In this document: in pieces, positions 43,281-53,025 of the stretch
How the letters are laid out: each line of letters opens with the position of its first letter
Numbering within the stretch: position 1 is the stretch's first letter
Source of the DNA: Erythrobacter sp.
GTDB lineage: Bacteria > Pseudomonadota > Alphaproteobacteria > Sphingomonadales > Sphingomonadaceae
Assembly: GCA_009993635.1 (NCBI GenBank)
Contig: JAACTC010000005.1
Coordinates: forward strand, 310,001-374,000
DNA length: 64,000 nt
Reading direction: 5' to 3'
Notes under the pieces: generated by a model
What the model saw: the letters and a program-made list of their open reading frames with translations, nothing else
What the model was told of the DNA's origin: nothing
Databases searched by the model: none
Position numbers and translations under genes: made by a program

Positions 43281-43907
43281 TCAGCCGAACTGCTCCGCCA
43301 CCAGCTTCGCAAAGGCATCGGCGCGGTGGCTGATGGCGTGCTTTTCCTCTGGCGCAATTTCGGCAAACGTCTGCTCGCGGCCTTCCGGGACGAACACCGG
43401 ATCGTAGCCGAAGCCAAGCTCGCCGCGCGGGGGCCAGGTGAGCGAACCGGGCGCAATCCCTTCATACACCGCATATTCGCCATCGGGCCATGCCAGCGCC
43501 AGCGTGCAGTGGAAAGCGGCGCTGCGATCCACATCCGCCCCCTGCTGCGAGAGCAGGCCTTCGACCTTGCCCATCGCCATGTACCAGTCGCGGCCCGGTT
43601 CGCCCTCGAACCACTGCCGCTCGGCCCAGTCGGCGGTGTAGACGCCGGGGCGGCCACCCAGCGCGGCAACCGACAGCCCGCTGTCGTCGGCCAGACTGAC
43701 GATACCCGAGCCTTGCGCCGCCGCGCGCGCCTTGATCAGCGCATTCTCCACGAAGGTCGTGCCGGTTTCCTCCGGCTCGGGCAGGCCCAGCGCACCGGCG
43801 GAGATGCACTCCACCCCATAGGGCGCGAGCAAGGCCGAAATCTCTTTCAGCTTGCCCGCATTATGCGTGGCGATGACGAGCTTGCCCGAGCCGATATGCC
43901 GCGTCAT
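43281..43907 (-). CDS. rdgB: dITP/XTP pyrophosphatase (RdgB/HAM1)
   Basis: RdgB hydrolyses non-standard purine nucleotides such as dITP and XTP, protecting DNA. The 208 residues have [17 protein letters not shown] at the start, the metal-binding [22 protein letters not shown] and [11 protein letters not shown]. Its start overlaps the rph stop by four bases. The conserved rph-rdgB-hemW order supports the call. Confidence 0.95.
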   Translation of the reverse strand: MTRHIGSGKLVIATHNAGKLKEISALLAPYGVECISAGALGLPEPEETGTTFVENALIKARAAAQGSGIVSLADDSGLSVAALGGRPGVYTADWAERQWFEGEPGRDWYMAMGKVEGLLSQQGADVDRSAAFHCTLALAWPDGEYAVYEGIAPGSLTWPPRGELGFGYDPVFVPEGREQTFAEIAPEEKHAISHRADAFAKLVAEQFG

Positions 43908-44617
43908 TTCACCGCTGCGTCCTGTGCCTTGAAGATTTCGCCGCAGCCCATCTGCGCCAGGCGCAGCAGGCGAAGCAGGGCTTCTTCGTCATAGGCCGCG
44001 CCTTCGGCGGTGGCCTGCACTTCGGCGATCTTGCCGCCTTCGATCAGCACGAAATTGGCATCGGCATCGGCCGTGCTGTCTTCGGCGTAATCGAGATCGA
44101 GCACCGGAGTGCCCTTGTAGATGCCGCAGGAAACCGCCGCGATCTTGCCCGAGATCGGGTCTTCGAGGATCGCCCCCGATTTCTTCAGCGAATCGACCGC
44201 AAGCCGCAGCGCAACCCATGCGCCCGAGATCGCCGCGGTCCGCGTGCCGCCATCGGCCTGGATAACATCGCAGTCGAGCGTGATCTGCCGCTCGCCGAGC
44301 TTCTTCATATCTACGACAGCGCGCAAGCTGCGCCCAATAAGCCGCTGAATTTCCTGAGTTCTGCCCGACTGCTTGCCCCGCGCGGCCTCACGGCTGCCGC
44401 GGGTGTGGGTGGCGCGCGGGAGCATGGAATATTCGCCGGTAACCCAGCCAGCGCCCTTGCCCCGCATCCACGGTGGCACGCTGTTTTCGACGCTGGCGGT
44501 GCAGAGCACGCGCGTATCGCCGAAGCTGATCAGGCAGCTGCCCTCGGCGTGCTTGGTAAAGCCGGTTTCGATGCTGATGGCGCGCATTTGGTCTGGCGCA
44601 CGGCCTGAAGGTCGCAT
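43904..44617 (-). CDS. rph: Ribonuclease PH
   Basis: RNase PH trims tRNA 3' ends by phosphorolysis. The 237-residue protein contains [60 protein letters not shown] and the phosphate-site [18 protein letters not shown]. Length is typical. It is the first gene of an overlapping run rph-rdgB-hemW-xerC. It is divergent from the DUF6438 lipoprotein gene. Confidence 0.96.
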   Translation of the reverse strand: MRPSGRAPDQMRAISIETGFTKHAEGSCLISFGDTRVLCTASVENSVPPWMRGKGAGWVTGEYSMLPRATHTRGSREAARGKQSGRTQEIQRLIGRSLRAVVDMKKLGERQITLDCDVIQADGGTRTAAISGAWVALRLAVDSLKKSGAILEDPISGKIAAVSCGIYKGTPVLDLDYAEDSTADADANFVLIEGGKIAEVQATAEGAAYDEEALLRLLRLAQMGCGEIFKAQDAAVK

Positions 44618-44712
44618 GGGAATTCCTCTGGTATGACTGGTCGCACGCGCCGTAGCGGCCTATTCATCGGGTGGCCAGTGGACTCGCCCCATGCAGGCAG
44701 GCACTGCGCATC

Positions 44713-44740
44713 AAGGGGAACCAGCCCAAGGGGAACCAGC
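44713..44740 (+). repeat. Tandem duplication of the ribosome-binding site
   Basis: AAGGGGAACCAGC occurs at 44713-44725 and again at 44728-44740, directly before the ATG at 44741. Each copy holds an AAGGGG Shine-Dalgarno-like core, so the gene has two stacked ribosome sites, the nearer with ordinary spacing. Confidence 0.75.
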
Positions 44741-45256
44741 ATGGTCCGATCACTCGCGTTATTTTCGCTCGCCTTTTCGCTAGGTGGCTGCGTCACTCCG
44801 GCCGACACGCCCGCAAACGCTGTCGGCGCGACCATCGATTACAGCCTTTCGCCCTGCTTCGGCTTCTGCCCGTCGTTCGACCTGTCGGTCACGCCCGATG
44901 GTGCCGGGACGTATGACGGAAAAGGCTGGGTGGCGACGCGCGGGGAAGCGCGCTTCACGGCGAGCGATTGGCAATACCGGGCCTTCGCCGAGCGGCTCGC
45001 GCCCTTCCGCCCCGAAAGTTCGGTGACCTATGGCTACGACAATTGCGATGGCCCGCTGGCAACCGATTCCCCCAGCGTTGAAATTACCTGGCGAGAGCCG
45101 GGTGAGGAGCCGGTAACGCTCAACTGGTACATGGGCTGCCGCCAACCCGGCCTCGCCGAGAACAGTCAGGCAATATCCAGCGCGTGGCAGGAGCTGCCGG
45201 TAGGCGACCTGGTGGGCTCCGACGAGGAGCGACAGAAATATGGCGGGTTCGAATAA
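44741..45256 (+). CDS. DUF6438 lipoprotein
   Basis: A 171-residue lipoprotein (lipobox SLGGC, Cys17). The mature part starts DYSLSPCFGFCPSFDLSVT, the hallmark of DUF6438 (a CF-x-x-CP motif after a strand), then DGAGTYDGKGWVATRGEARF. Two more Cys, in DNCDGPL and MGCRQPG, may form disulfides. Function unknown. Regulation may include the duplicated ribosome site just upstream. It precedes hrcA by 27 bases. Confidence 0.78.
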   Translation: MVRSLALFSLAFSLGGCVTPADTPANAVGATIDYSLSPCFGFCPSFDLSVTPDGAGTYDGKGWVATRGEARFTASDWQYRAFAERLAPFRPESSVTYGYDNCDGPLATDSPSVEITWREPGEEPVTLNWYMGCRQPGLAENSQAISSAWQELPVGDLVGSDEERQKYGGFE

Positions 45257-45283
45257 TCCGGCTTTGTCACTAGATATAACCGT

Positions 45284-46324
45284 ATGACCGGACCACCGCT
45301 CACCGAACTGACCGACCGTACGCGCGATATCTTCCGCCTGGTGGTGGAGCAGTATCTGGCCACCGGCCAGCCGATCGGCTCCAAGACCCTGGCAGAGGGC
45401 GGGGCGGTCGACCTTTCGCCTGCCTCCATCCGCTCGGTGCTGGCAGACCTCGAAAAGCTCGGACTGCTGGCCGCGCCGCATATCTCCGCCGGGCGCAAGC
45501 CGACCGAAAGCGGGCTGCGCCTGTTCGTCGACGGGATGATGCAGCTCAGCCAGCCGAGTGCGGACGAACGCCGTGCGATCGAGGAACGGCTGGGCAATCC
45601 CGGCCCGCTCGAAGCGCGGCTGGAAGCGGCGAGTGCGATGCTGTCCGACCTGTCGGGTGCCGCGGGCATGGTGCTGGTACCGACAGCGGAGCGGCGGCTG
45701 GCGCAGATGAGCTTCGTCTCGATCGATCCCGAACGCGCGCTGGCGGTGCTGGTCGATTCCAACGGGCAGATAGAAAACCGCCTGATGGAGATCGCCGGGG
45801 TCGGGCAGGGCGCGCTGGATGCGGCATCCAATTATCTATCCGCCCGGCTCGCCAATCGCAGCCTCGCCGAAGCCTTGAAGGATATCGAGGCGGAGATCGC
45901 CAGCGGGCGCAGTGCGCTGGACGAAGCATCCGCCAATCTGGTGCAGCGCGGCATCGCGATGTGGAGCGAGGATGCGGATCGCAGCCCGGTCTTCATCGTG
46001 CGCGGGCAGGCCAAGCTGCTCGACGACGAAGCAATTGGCGATGTGGAGCGCGTGCGGCAATTGCTGGACGAGCTGGAGAACAAGCGGGCGGTGGCCGAAG
46101 TGCTGGAACGCGCGCGCGAGGCGCAGGCAACGCGCATCTATATCGGCAGCGAAAATCGCCTCTTCGCGCTCAGCGGTTCGTCTGTTATCGCCTCGCCCTT
46201 CCGCGACCGCGATGGGAACATCGTGGGCGTGCTGGGGGTTATCGGGCCGACGCGCTTGAACTACGCCCGTATAGTTCCCATGGTCGATTTTACCGCACAA
46301 TCACTGGGCCGATTGACCGGCTAG
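45284..46324 (+). CDS. hrcA: Heat-inducible repressor HrcA
   Basis: HrcA represses groE-type operons by binding CIRCE elements. The 346 residues have the winged-helix N-terminus (RTRDIFRLVVEQYLATGQPI, GSKTLAEGG, LSPASIRSVLADLEKLGLL) and the GAF-like part ending FTAQSLGRL. No CIRCE (TTAGCACTC-N9-GAGTGCTAA) is visible before it or before dnaK, so its target is probably groESL elsewhere. grpE follows after 20 bases, the usual pairing. Confidence 0.96.
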   Translation: MTGPPLTELTDRTRDIFRLVVEQYLATGQPIGSKTLAEGGAVDLSPASIRSVLADLEKLGLLAAPHISAGRKPTESGLRLFVDGMMQLSQPSADERRAIEERLGNPGPLEARLEAASAMLSDLSGAAGMVLVPTAERRLAQMSFVSIDPERALAVLVDSNGQIENRLMEIAGVGQGALDAASNYLSARLANRSLAEALKDIEAEIASGRSALDEASANLVQRGIAMWSEDADRSPVFIVRGQAKLLDDEAIGDVERVRQLLDELENKRAVAEVLERAREAQATRIYIGSENRLFALSGSSVIASPFRDRDGNIVGVLGVIGPTRLNYARIVPMVDFTAQSLGRLTG

Positions 46325-46344
46325 CAGGACAGTATTCGCTACAC

Positions 46345-46968
46345 ATGATGCAAGACAACACCGATCCCAAAGACGAACCTATTCAGGACGAAACCGCGCT
46401 GGACGAAGAGGCCGAGCGTGAGCTGGCAGGCGTGCCCGAGCATCTTCGCAACCAGGACGAAGACGACGACGAATCCTCGGACGAAGCGGACGACCTGAGC
46501 GAGGCGCTGGCCCGGCTCAAGGGCGATCTCGACACTGCACGCCAGGAGGTGCTCTACGCCCGCGCCGAGACGCAGAACGTGCGTCGCCGTATGGAAAAGG
46601 ACATCGCCGATACGCGCGCCTATGCCGCGACCGGCTTTGCCCGCGACATCCTTTCCGTGTCGGACAATCTGGTGCGCGCGATCGATTCGATCCCCGAGGA
46701 CCTGCGCTCGGACGACAAGTTCAAGGGCCTTGTCGCCGGGATCGAAGCGACCCAGCGCGAACTGGACCGCGTGTTCAGCCAGCACGGCGTTACCCGCGTG
46801 GCCGCCATGGGCCTGCCGCTCGACCCCAATGTGCATCAGGCGATGATGGAAATCCCCAGCGATGATGCCGAACCGGGTACGGTGATTCAGGAAATGCAGG
46901 CGGGTTATCTGATCAAGGACCGGCTGCTGCGCCCGGCAATGGTCGGAGTGGCGAAGAAGCCGGATTAG
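46345..46968 (+). CDS. grpE: Nucleotide exchange factor GrpE
   Basis: GrpE releases ADP from DnaK. The 207-residue protein has an acidic disordered start (to about residue 55), the long dimer helix (ALARLKGDLDTARQEVLYAR), and the signature ending with HQAMMEIPSDDAEPGTVIQE, GYLIKDRLLRPAMVGV. Two ATGs in a row (46345, 46348) make the exact start uncertain by one codon. The partner dnaK is 2.9 kb downstream. Confidence 0.96.
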   Translation: MMQDNTDPKDEPIQDETALDEEAERELAGVPEHLRNQDEDDDESSDEADDLSEALARLKGDLDTARQEVLYARAETQNVRRRMEKDIADTRAYAATGFARDILSVSDNLVRAIDSIPEDLRSDDKFKGLVAGIEATQRELDRVFSQHGVTRVAAMGLPLDPNVHQAMMEIPSDDAEPGTVIQEMQAGYLIKDRLLRPAMVGVAKKPD

Positions 46969-47030
46969 GGGCCTTGGAACAAATGGGTGATCCCGGCTTT
47001 GGTCTTTCACAGGTCCACAGGAGAGCCCCT

Positions 47031-47339
47031 ATGTTCGCCAAGTTCACCAAAACCCGTTTCGCCCTCGTCCCCGTCGCCATGATTTCCGCGCTTTCGCTCG
47101 GTGCGTGTGCGGAAAACTATTCCGCCGAAGGCGGCCTCGGCGGCGCGGCGCTTGGCGCTGCTGCCGCTGCCGTCACCGGCGGCGACATTACCCGGTATGC
47201 GCTGGCTGGCGCCGCTGCGGGCGCGCTTGCCGGGTACTTCGTCGACAAGAACGATGGCTGCGACGGCTATGATCGCGACGGCTATCTGGACGAAGATTGC
47301 TTCGGCACGCGCGGCTACCCGGCCGATCCGCGCCGTTGA
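47031..47339 (+). CDS. Glycine-zipper lipoprotein
   Basis: A 102-residue protein with a lipobox (LSLGAC, Cys26), then two glycine-zipper-like stretches (GGLGGAALGAAAAAVTGG and ALAGAAAGALAGYF) and an Asp/Tyr-rich tail with two Cys (DGCDGYDRDGYLDEDCFG). It resembles YMGG/glycine-zipper 2TM proteins of the outer membrane. Function unknown. Ends in a strong two-way terminator. Confidence 0.8.
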   Translation: MFAKFTKTRFALVPVAMISALSLGACAENYSAEGGLGGAALGAAAAAVTGGDITRYALAGAAAGALAGYFVDKNDGCDGYDRDGYLDEDCFGTRGYPADPRR

Positions 47340-47356
47340 TCGCGCAACGCTTTTCA

Positions 47357-47391
47357 AAAAGAGGGCCGCCCTGCGAAGGGCGGCCCTTTTC
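47357..47391. terminator. Bidirectional terminator after the glycine-zipper gene
   Basis: GGGCCGCCC (47363-47371), a six-base loop TGCGAA and GGGCGGCCC (47378-47386) form a perfect nine-base stem with TTTT after it and an A-run (CAAAAAGA) before it. It serves the glycine-zipper gene and the convergent indoleamine-dioxygenase-like gene. Confidence 0.88.
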
Positions 47392-47405
47392 ATATCGGGC
47401 CGGTA

Positions 47406-48572
47406 TCAGTCGACCAGCTGCGCGCGATTTTCGTCGCGGTGTTTCTTGAGGTATTTCATGAACGGCGTGCCGCCGGTGCCGACATCGGGATCATTGCCCG
47501 CGATGCTGCCCGCCTGTTTGTTGATGTAGCTCGCCGCATATTCGAGGTGACGGGTGCGGAACCGCGCTGCCTGCTCAAGGCACGCGTTGAACGCATTCTT
47601 CAACGCACGGTCATCCGACGCGGTCACGAAGTCGCGCAGGCGCGAATGCTGCGCCAGATCCTCGATAAAGCGGCGATGCTCCACGGGGCGATACTGGTGC
47701 AGTTCGTCGAGGAAGCTTTTCAGCGGGTCGTCCGAATGGCCCACCTGGAAAAGGGCGTCCATCGCAGGGACGATGCTCGACTGACTGCCGGTCTGCCCCC
47801 GCAGCGCCTGCGGCCTGCCTTCGAACCGGTCGATCCCTTCGTACACCAGCCCGCCATCGGTCATCGCGGGGTTGTTCGCCCAGCCGTGGATGTAGGGCCG
47901 CACGCGCTGGAAATAGATATACGGGTCGCATCGCTCGGGCATGCGGGCGAAGTGGGCGTAAATCCGCTCCCACGCGTCGTCCATTTCGCGCAGCAAGCGG
48001 GTGGCTTCGCCGGTATCCTCGTCGCGCGCGGCGCGCACCAGGCGGCACGCATTGTCGAGCAATACGCCCGCTTCCGCCTCGATCGCGACATGGACCAGCA
48101 CGAACCAGTTCTCGTCCGCGCCGCCAAGGAAGTTCTGGTGCATCGCGATATTGTCGAGGTTGATCGGGCCGGACTTGTCGAGCCGGTACCAGTTGTCGAG
48201 CACATAGCCCGAATAGGGCAGCAGCGGCGCCTGCCCCAGCCTGTCGGCAATCGCGACCATCGGTCGCGAAAGATTGGCGGGCAGCTGGGCAGGGGGCGTT
48301 TCCTCGCCCCAGACGTAGGCCTGCACGAGGAAGGAATAGTGCACCATCGCGGTGCGGACCTGTTCTTCCGGTGCGTCTTGCGCCCAGGCCCCGATCTCGG
48401 GATCGGGCAGCGCGTCGAGGAAGTGCCGCACGCGGCCAGTGGTCAGCAGGGCGGAAAGGTTTCCGGCTGCGGCGACGATCGGCGCGAAGGTTGCAGGAAG
48501 CGAAATCTCGTCGATCTCGTAATGCGAAAGGTAGCCGCGATCGCGGCTTAGACCATAGTCCGTAAGCTCCAT
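47406..48572 (-). CDS. Indoleamine 2,3-dioxygenase-like heme protein
   Basis: A 388-residue member of the indoleamine 2,3-dioxygenase family, heme enzymes that open the tryptophan ring to N-formylkynurenine. Matching blocks are RPYIHGWANNP, GLVYEGIDRFEG, LRGQTGSQSSIVPAMDALF and the heme-binding His342 in RFRTRHLEYAASYI. No kynurenine formamidase or kynureninase is visible nearby, so bacterial IDO-like activity on tryptophan is not assured. Confidence 0.82.
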   Translation of the reverse strand: MELTDYGLSRDRGYLSHYEIDEISLPATFAPIVAAAGNLSALLTTGRVRHFLDALPDPEIGAWAQDAPEEQVRTAMVHYSFLVQAYVWGEETPPAQLPANLSRPMVAIADRLGQAPLLPYSGYVLDNWYRLDKSGPINLDNIAMHQNFLGGADENWFVLVHVAIEAEAGVLLDNACRLVRAARDEDTGEATRLLREMDDAWERIYAHFARMPERCDPYIYFQRVRPYIHGWANNPAMTDGGLVYEGIDRFEGRPQALRGQTGSQSSIVPAMDALFQVGHSDDPLKSFLDELHQYRPVEHRRFIEDLAQHSRLRDFVTASDDRALKNAFNACLEQAARFRTRHLEYAASYINKQAGSIAGNDPDVGTGGTPFMKYLKKHRDENRAQLVD

Positions 48573-48664
48573 GATGAAGGGTGTCCGCCGGGCGCGGGTT
48601 GGGCCGCCCGGTCGACGCGATGACTATCAATCGGCACGGGCCTGCTCAAGCCCATGACGCTACG

Positions 48665-49192
48665 TCATCCACCCGCGCCGGGGAAACGCACCAGCAGATC
48701 GTAAGCCTCGCGGCTGGCAATCCCCGCCACGCGCACCCCGTTGCGCAGCCAGAAGGCGTGCTTCACGATTTCGGCCTGCTGCTCGATCCCGTATTTTTCC
48801 AGCCGCCAGCCGGGCTTGAGGCTGTAATCGTAGCGGCACCAGGGGTGGCGATGCAGAGGCAGGTACCATTCGCCCCTGCTCTGCGTCTGCCACACGTGGG
48901 TCATCTCGTGGATGAAATGCCCCTTCTGGTTGTGGTTGCCGCGCGCAAAATCGTCGCAATATCCGTTCGAACCCGGGTGGAAATGCAGGTGCCCGCTGGG
49001 CGCCATGGTGACGTTGCGCGGCTGGAAGAAAGCCCACTTGCGCCGCCGGATCGTGACCTTGCGGTAATCGATCGCGGTGCCGAAGACGCTGCGCGCCAGT
49101 GCGACCTCGCCTTCGGTCAGCTGCCGCTCGCCCCCAGCGGGGCAGGCGGACACCGGCGCGTCATGCGCCTCCGCGTCGATCGGATGATCCAT
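48665..49192 (-). CDS. Vgr-related zinc-peptidase-like protein
   Basis: A 175-residue protein with the zincin motif HEMTHVWQTQ (His95, Glu96, His99). Related sequences are often labelled vgr related protein because similar domains are fused to VgrG spikes. No signal peptide, no T6SS gene nearby. The DFARGNHNQKGHFIHEM and WRLEKYGIEQQAEIV segments are typical of this group. Start at 49192 (MDHPIDAEAHD); an ATG four codons earlier is possible. Enzyme activity unproven. Confidence 0.65.
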   Translation of the reverse strand: MDHPIDAEAHDAPVSACPAGGERQLTEGEVALARSVFGTAIDYRKVTIRRRKWAFFQPRNVTMAPSGHLHFHPGSNGYCDDFARGNHNQKGHFIHEMTHVWQTQSRGEWYLPLHRHPWCRYDYSLKPGWRLEKYGIEQQAEIVKHAFWLRNGVRVAGIASREAYDLLVRFPGAGG

Positions 49193-49214
49193 GCCGTTGG
49201 TCAATCCGCCGCGA

Positions 49215-49688
49215 TTACCGCTCCGCGTCGGCGGGCAGGATGTCGGCTTCGAAATCCATCGTCTTGCCGCCCGCCATGGTCAGCGTGACTTTGGTCTTCC
49301 CGCCTGCCTCCAGCGAGGGGTCCAGCTCGAAAGCCATGACATGCTTTTCGCCGGGTTCGAACGAAACGGTTTCGCCCGGCTGCAGGGTCACCACGCCGAT
49401 CGATCCCATCTCGGTATCGTCGTATTCCATGTAGTCGTGCAACTCGGCGCTCGCCGCACCCTCAACGTCCGCGCGGCGCACCGAGATCGCCCGGTCGCTG
49501 GTATTCTCCAGATCGAAATAGACCGCCGCCGGATTGCCCGCCACCGCGGGCAGGAACAGGCGCGCATTGGTCGCTGCGATCGGAGCCGCGGCTGTCTCTG
49601 CATTTTCGGTCTCGGCGGCGTCCTGCGAACAGGCCCCCAGCACAGTACCTGCCAGCCCCAGGGCGATTGCTGCGTAAATCGGCTTCAT
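49215..49688 (-). CDS. Periplasmic copper chaperone, PCu(A)C family
   Basis: A 157-residue lipoprotein (Cys20, GTVLGAC) with a PCu(A)C domain that carries Cu(I) to cytochrome oxidase. The copper motif is intact: His84 and Met87/Met94 in AELHDYMEYDDTEM and His116, Met118 in PGEKHVMAF. Divergent from dnaK; ACCTGAC at 49716-49722 lies in its upstream region. Confidence 0.9.
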   Translation of the reverse strand: MKPIYAAIALGLAGTVLGACSQDAAETENAETAAAPIAATNARLFLPAVAGNPAAVYFDLENTSDRAISVRRADVEGAASAELHDYMEYDDTEMGSIGVVTLQPGETVSFEPGEKHVMAFELDPSLEAGGKTKVTLTMAGGKTMDFEADILPADAER

Positions 49689-49740
49689 CTTATTCTTCTC
49701 CGAAAGAAACGTTTCACCTGACGACTAGGCGCAAGCCTCT

Positions 49741-49768
49741 CTTGTGCCAAGAACAAGCGCACCTATAT
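49741..49768 (+). promoter_or_regulatory. Possible heat-shock (RpoH-type) promoter of dnaK
   Basis: CTTGTG (49741-49746) and, after 13 bases, CACCTATAT (49760-49768) loosely match the alphaproteobacterial RpoH boxes CTTGAA and CCCCATNT, about 95 bases before dnaK. CTTGT-N7-ACAAG in the same place is an inverted repeat. Match is partial. Confidence 0.35.
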
Positions 49769-49862
49769 CCGCGGCTCAAACCAGAGCTGTCGAGCGGCAT
49801 CGCCCTTGGATGGGGTGTCGCGATGGGCAGTGTCCAACAATAGCCAACGGATGCGGGGTATC

Positions 49863-51818
<1,956 letters not shown>

Positions 51819-51837
51819 TCACCCGATGATCGGATAC

Positions 51838-51876
51838 GGGCGCCGCGCAGACCCAATGGGTGGCGCGGCGCCCTTT
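51838..51876 (+). terminator. Hairpin between dnaK and dnaJ
   Basis: GGGCGCCGCGC (51838-51848) and GCGCGGCGCCC (51863-51873) form a perfect 11-base stem with a 14-base loop, followed by TTTCC. In a dnaK-dnaJ operon it probably lowers dnaJ relative to dnaK by partial termination. Confidence 0.7.
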
Positions 51877-51902
51877 CCTTGCAGCTACCCGGTGATTGAG
51901 TA

Positions 51903-53015
51903 ATGGCTTCCGAACCCGATCTTTATGAATTGCTTGGCGTACCGCGCAGTGCGGACGCAGCGGCGATCAAAGCTGCCTATCGCAAGATGGCGATGCAGTA
52001 TCACCCCGACCGAAACCCCGGAAATCCCGAGGCAGAGGCGCGGTTCAAGGCGGTGGGCGCAGCCTACGAAGTTCTGAAAGACCCGCAGAAGCGCGCGGCC
52101 TACGACCAGTATGGCCACGCCGCGTTCCAGCAGGGCGGCGGTGGCGGCGGCGGCCACCAGGCCGATTTCGGCGATATCGGCGATATCTTCGAAACCATCT
52201 TCGGCAGTGCGTTTGGCGGAATGCGCCAGGGCGCGAGGCGCGGGGCGGACCTGCGCTACGATCTCGAAATCACGCTGGAAGAAGCCTTCCACGGCAAATC
52301 GACCGAGATCGAGATCGAGGTTTCGCAGCAATGCGACGTATGCAGCGGTTCGGGCGCGGAGCCTGGCACCGGAACGCGCACCTGCAACATGTGCGCCGGT
52401 TACGGCAAGGTGCGTGCGCAGCAGGGCCTGTTCGTGGTCGAACGGCCGTGCCCCAACTGCCATGGTCGCGGCGAAGTGATCGAGAGCCCGTGCCGCAACT
52501 GCCGGGGCGACGGGCGCGTGGATGCGCCGCAATCGCTATCGGTCGACATCCCTCCCGGCGTCGATACGGGCACCCGCATCCGCCTTTCGGGCAAGGGCGA
52601 GGCCGGGCCGCGCGGCGCGCCTTCTGGCGATCTCTACATCTTCATCCATATCCGGCAGCACAGCGTGTTCCAGCGAGAAGGATCGAACCTGATCGCGCGC
52701 GTGCCAATCAGCTTTACCACCGCTGCGCTGGGCGGCCAGGTCGACATTCCCGACCTCGACGGTTCGAGCAACCGGATCGACATTCCCGCCGGCATCCAGT
52801 CGGGCAAGCAGCTGCGGCGTCGCGGTGCGGGCATGCCCGTGCTTCAGGGGCGCGGGCGTGGCGATCTGGTGGCGGAGATCACGGTCGAAACGCCGACCAA
52901 GCTCAGCAAGCGCCAGCGCGAGATTCTGGAGGAGTTCCGCGATACCGAGACGGGTGAGGAATGCCCGGAATCGCGCGGCTTCTTCGACCGGATAAAGGAC
53001 GCGTTCGGGGCCTAG
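51903..53015 (+). CDS. dnaJ: Chaperone DnaJ (Hsp40)
   Basis: The 370-residue type I DnaJ stimulates DnaK ATPase and delivers clients. The J-domain has YHPDRNPG, a Gly/His linker follows (GGGGGGG at about 80), then four zinc CxxCxGxG repeats ([32 protein letters not shown]) and the client domain with FQREGSNL. Follows dnaK after a hairpin. Confidence 0.97.
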   Translation: MASEPDLYELLGVPRSADAAAIKAAYRKMAMQYHPDRNPGNPEAEARFKAVGAAYEVLKDPQKRAAYDQYGHAAFQQGGGGGGGHQADFGDIGDIFETIFGSAFGGMRQGARRGADLRYDLEITLEEAFHGKSTEIEIEVSQQCDVCSGSGAEPGTGTRTCNMCAGYGKVRAQQGLFVVERPCPNCHGRGEVIESPCRNCRGDGRVDAPQSLSVDIPPGVDTGTRIRLSGKGEAGPRGAPSGDLYIFIHIRQHSVFQREGSNLIARVPISFTTAALGGQVDIPDLDGSSNRIDIPAGIQSGKQLRRRGAGMPVLQGRGRGDLVAEITVETPTKLSKRQREILEEFRDTETGEECPESRGFFDRIKDAFGA

Positions 53016-53025
53016 TCGGACGCGC

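Noticed and set aside
45257-45283. CIRCE element before hrcA
   Set aside because: No TTAGCACTC/GAGTGCTAA pair here or before dnaK.
48665-49192. Type VI secretion island
   Set aside because: Only one Vgr-related protein; no tss, hcp or vgrG gene in the window.
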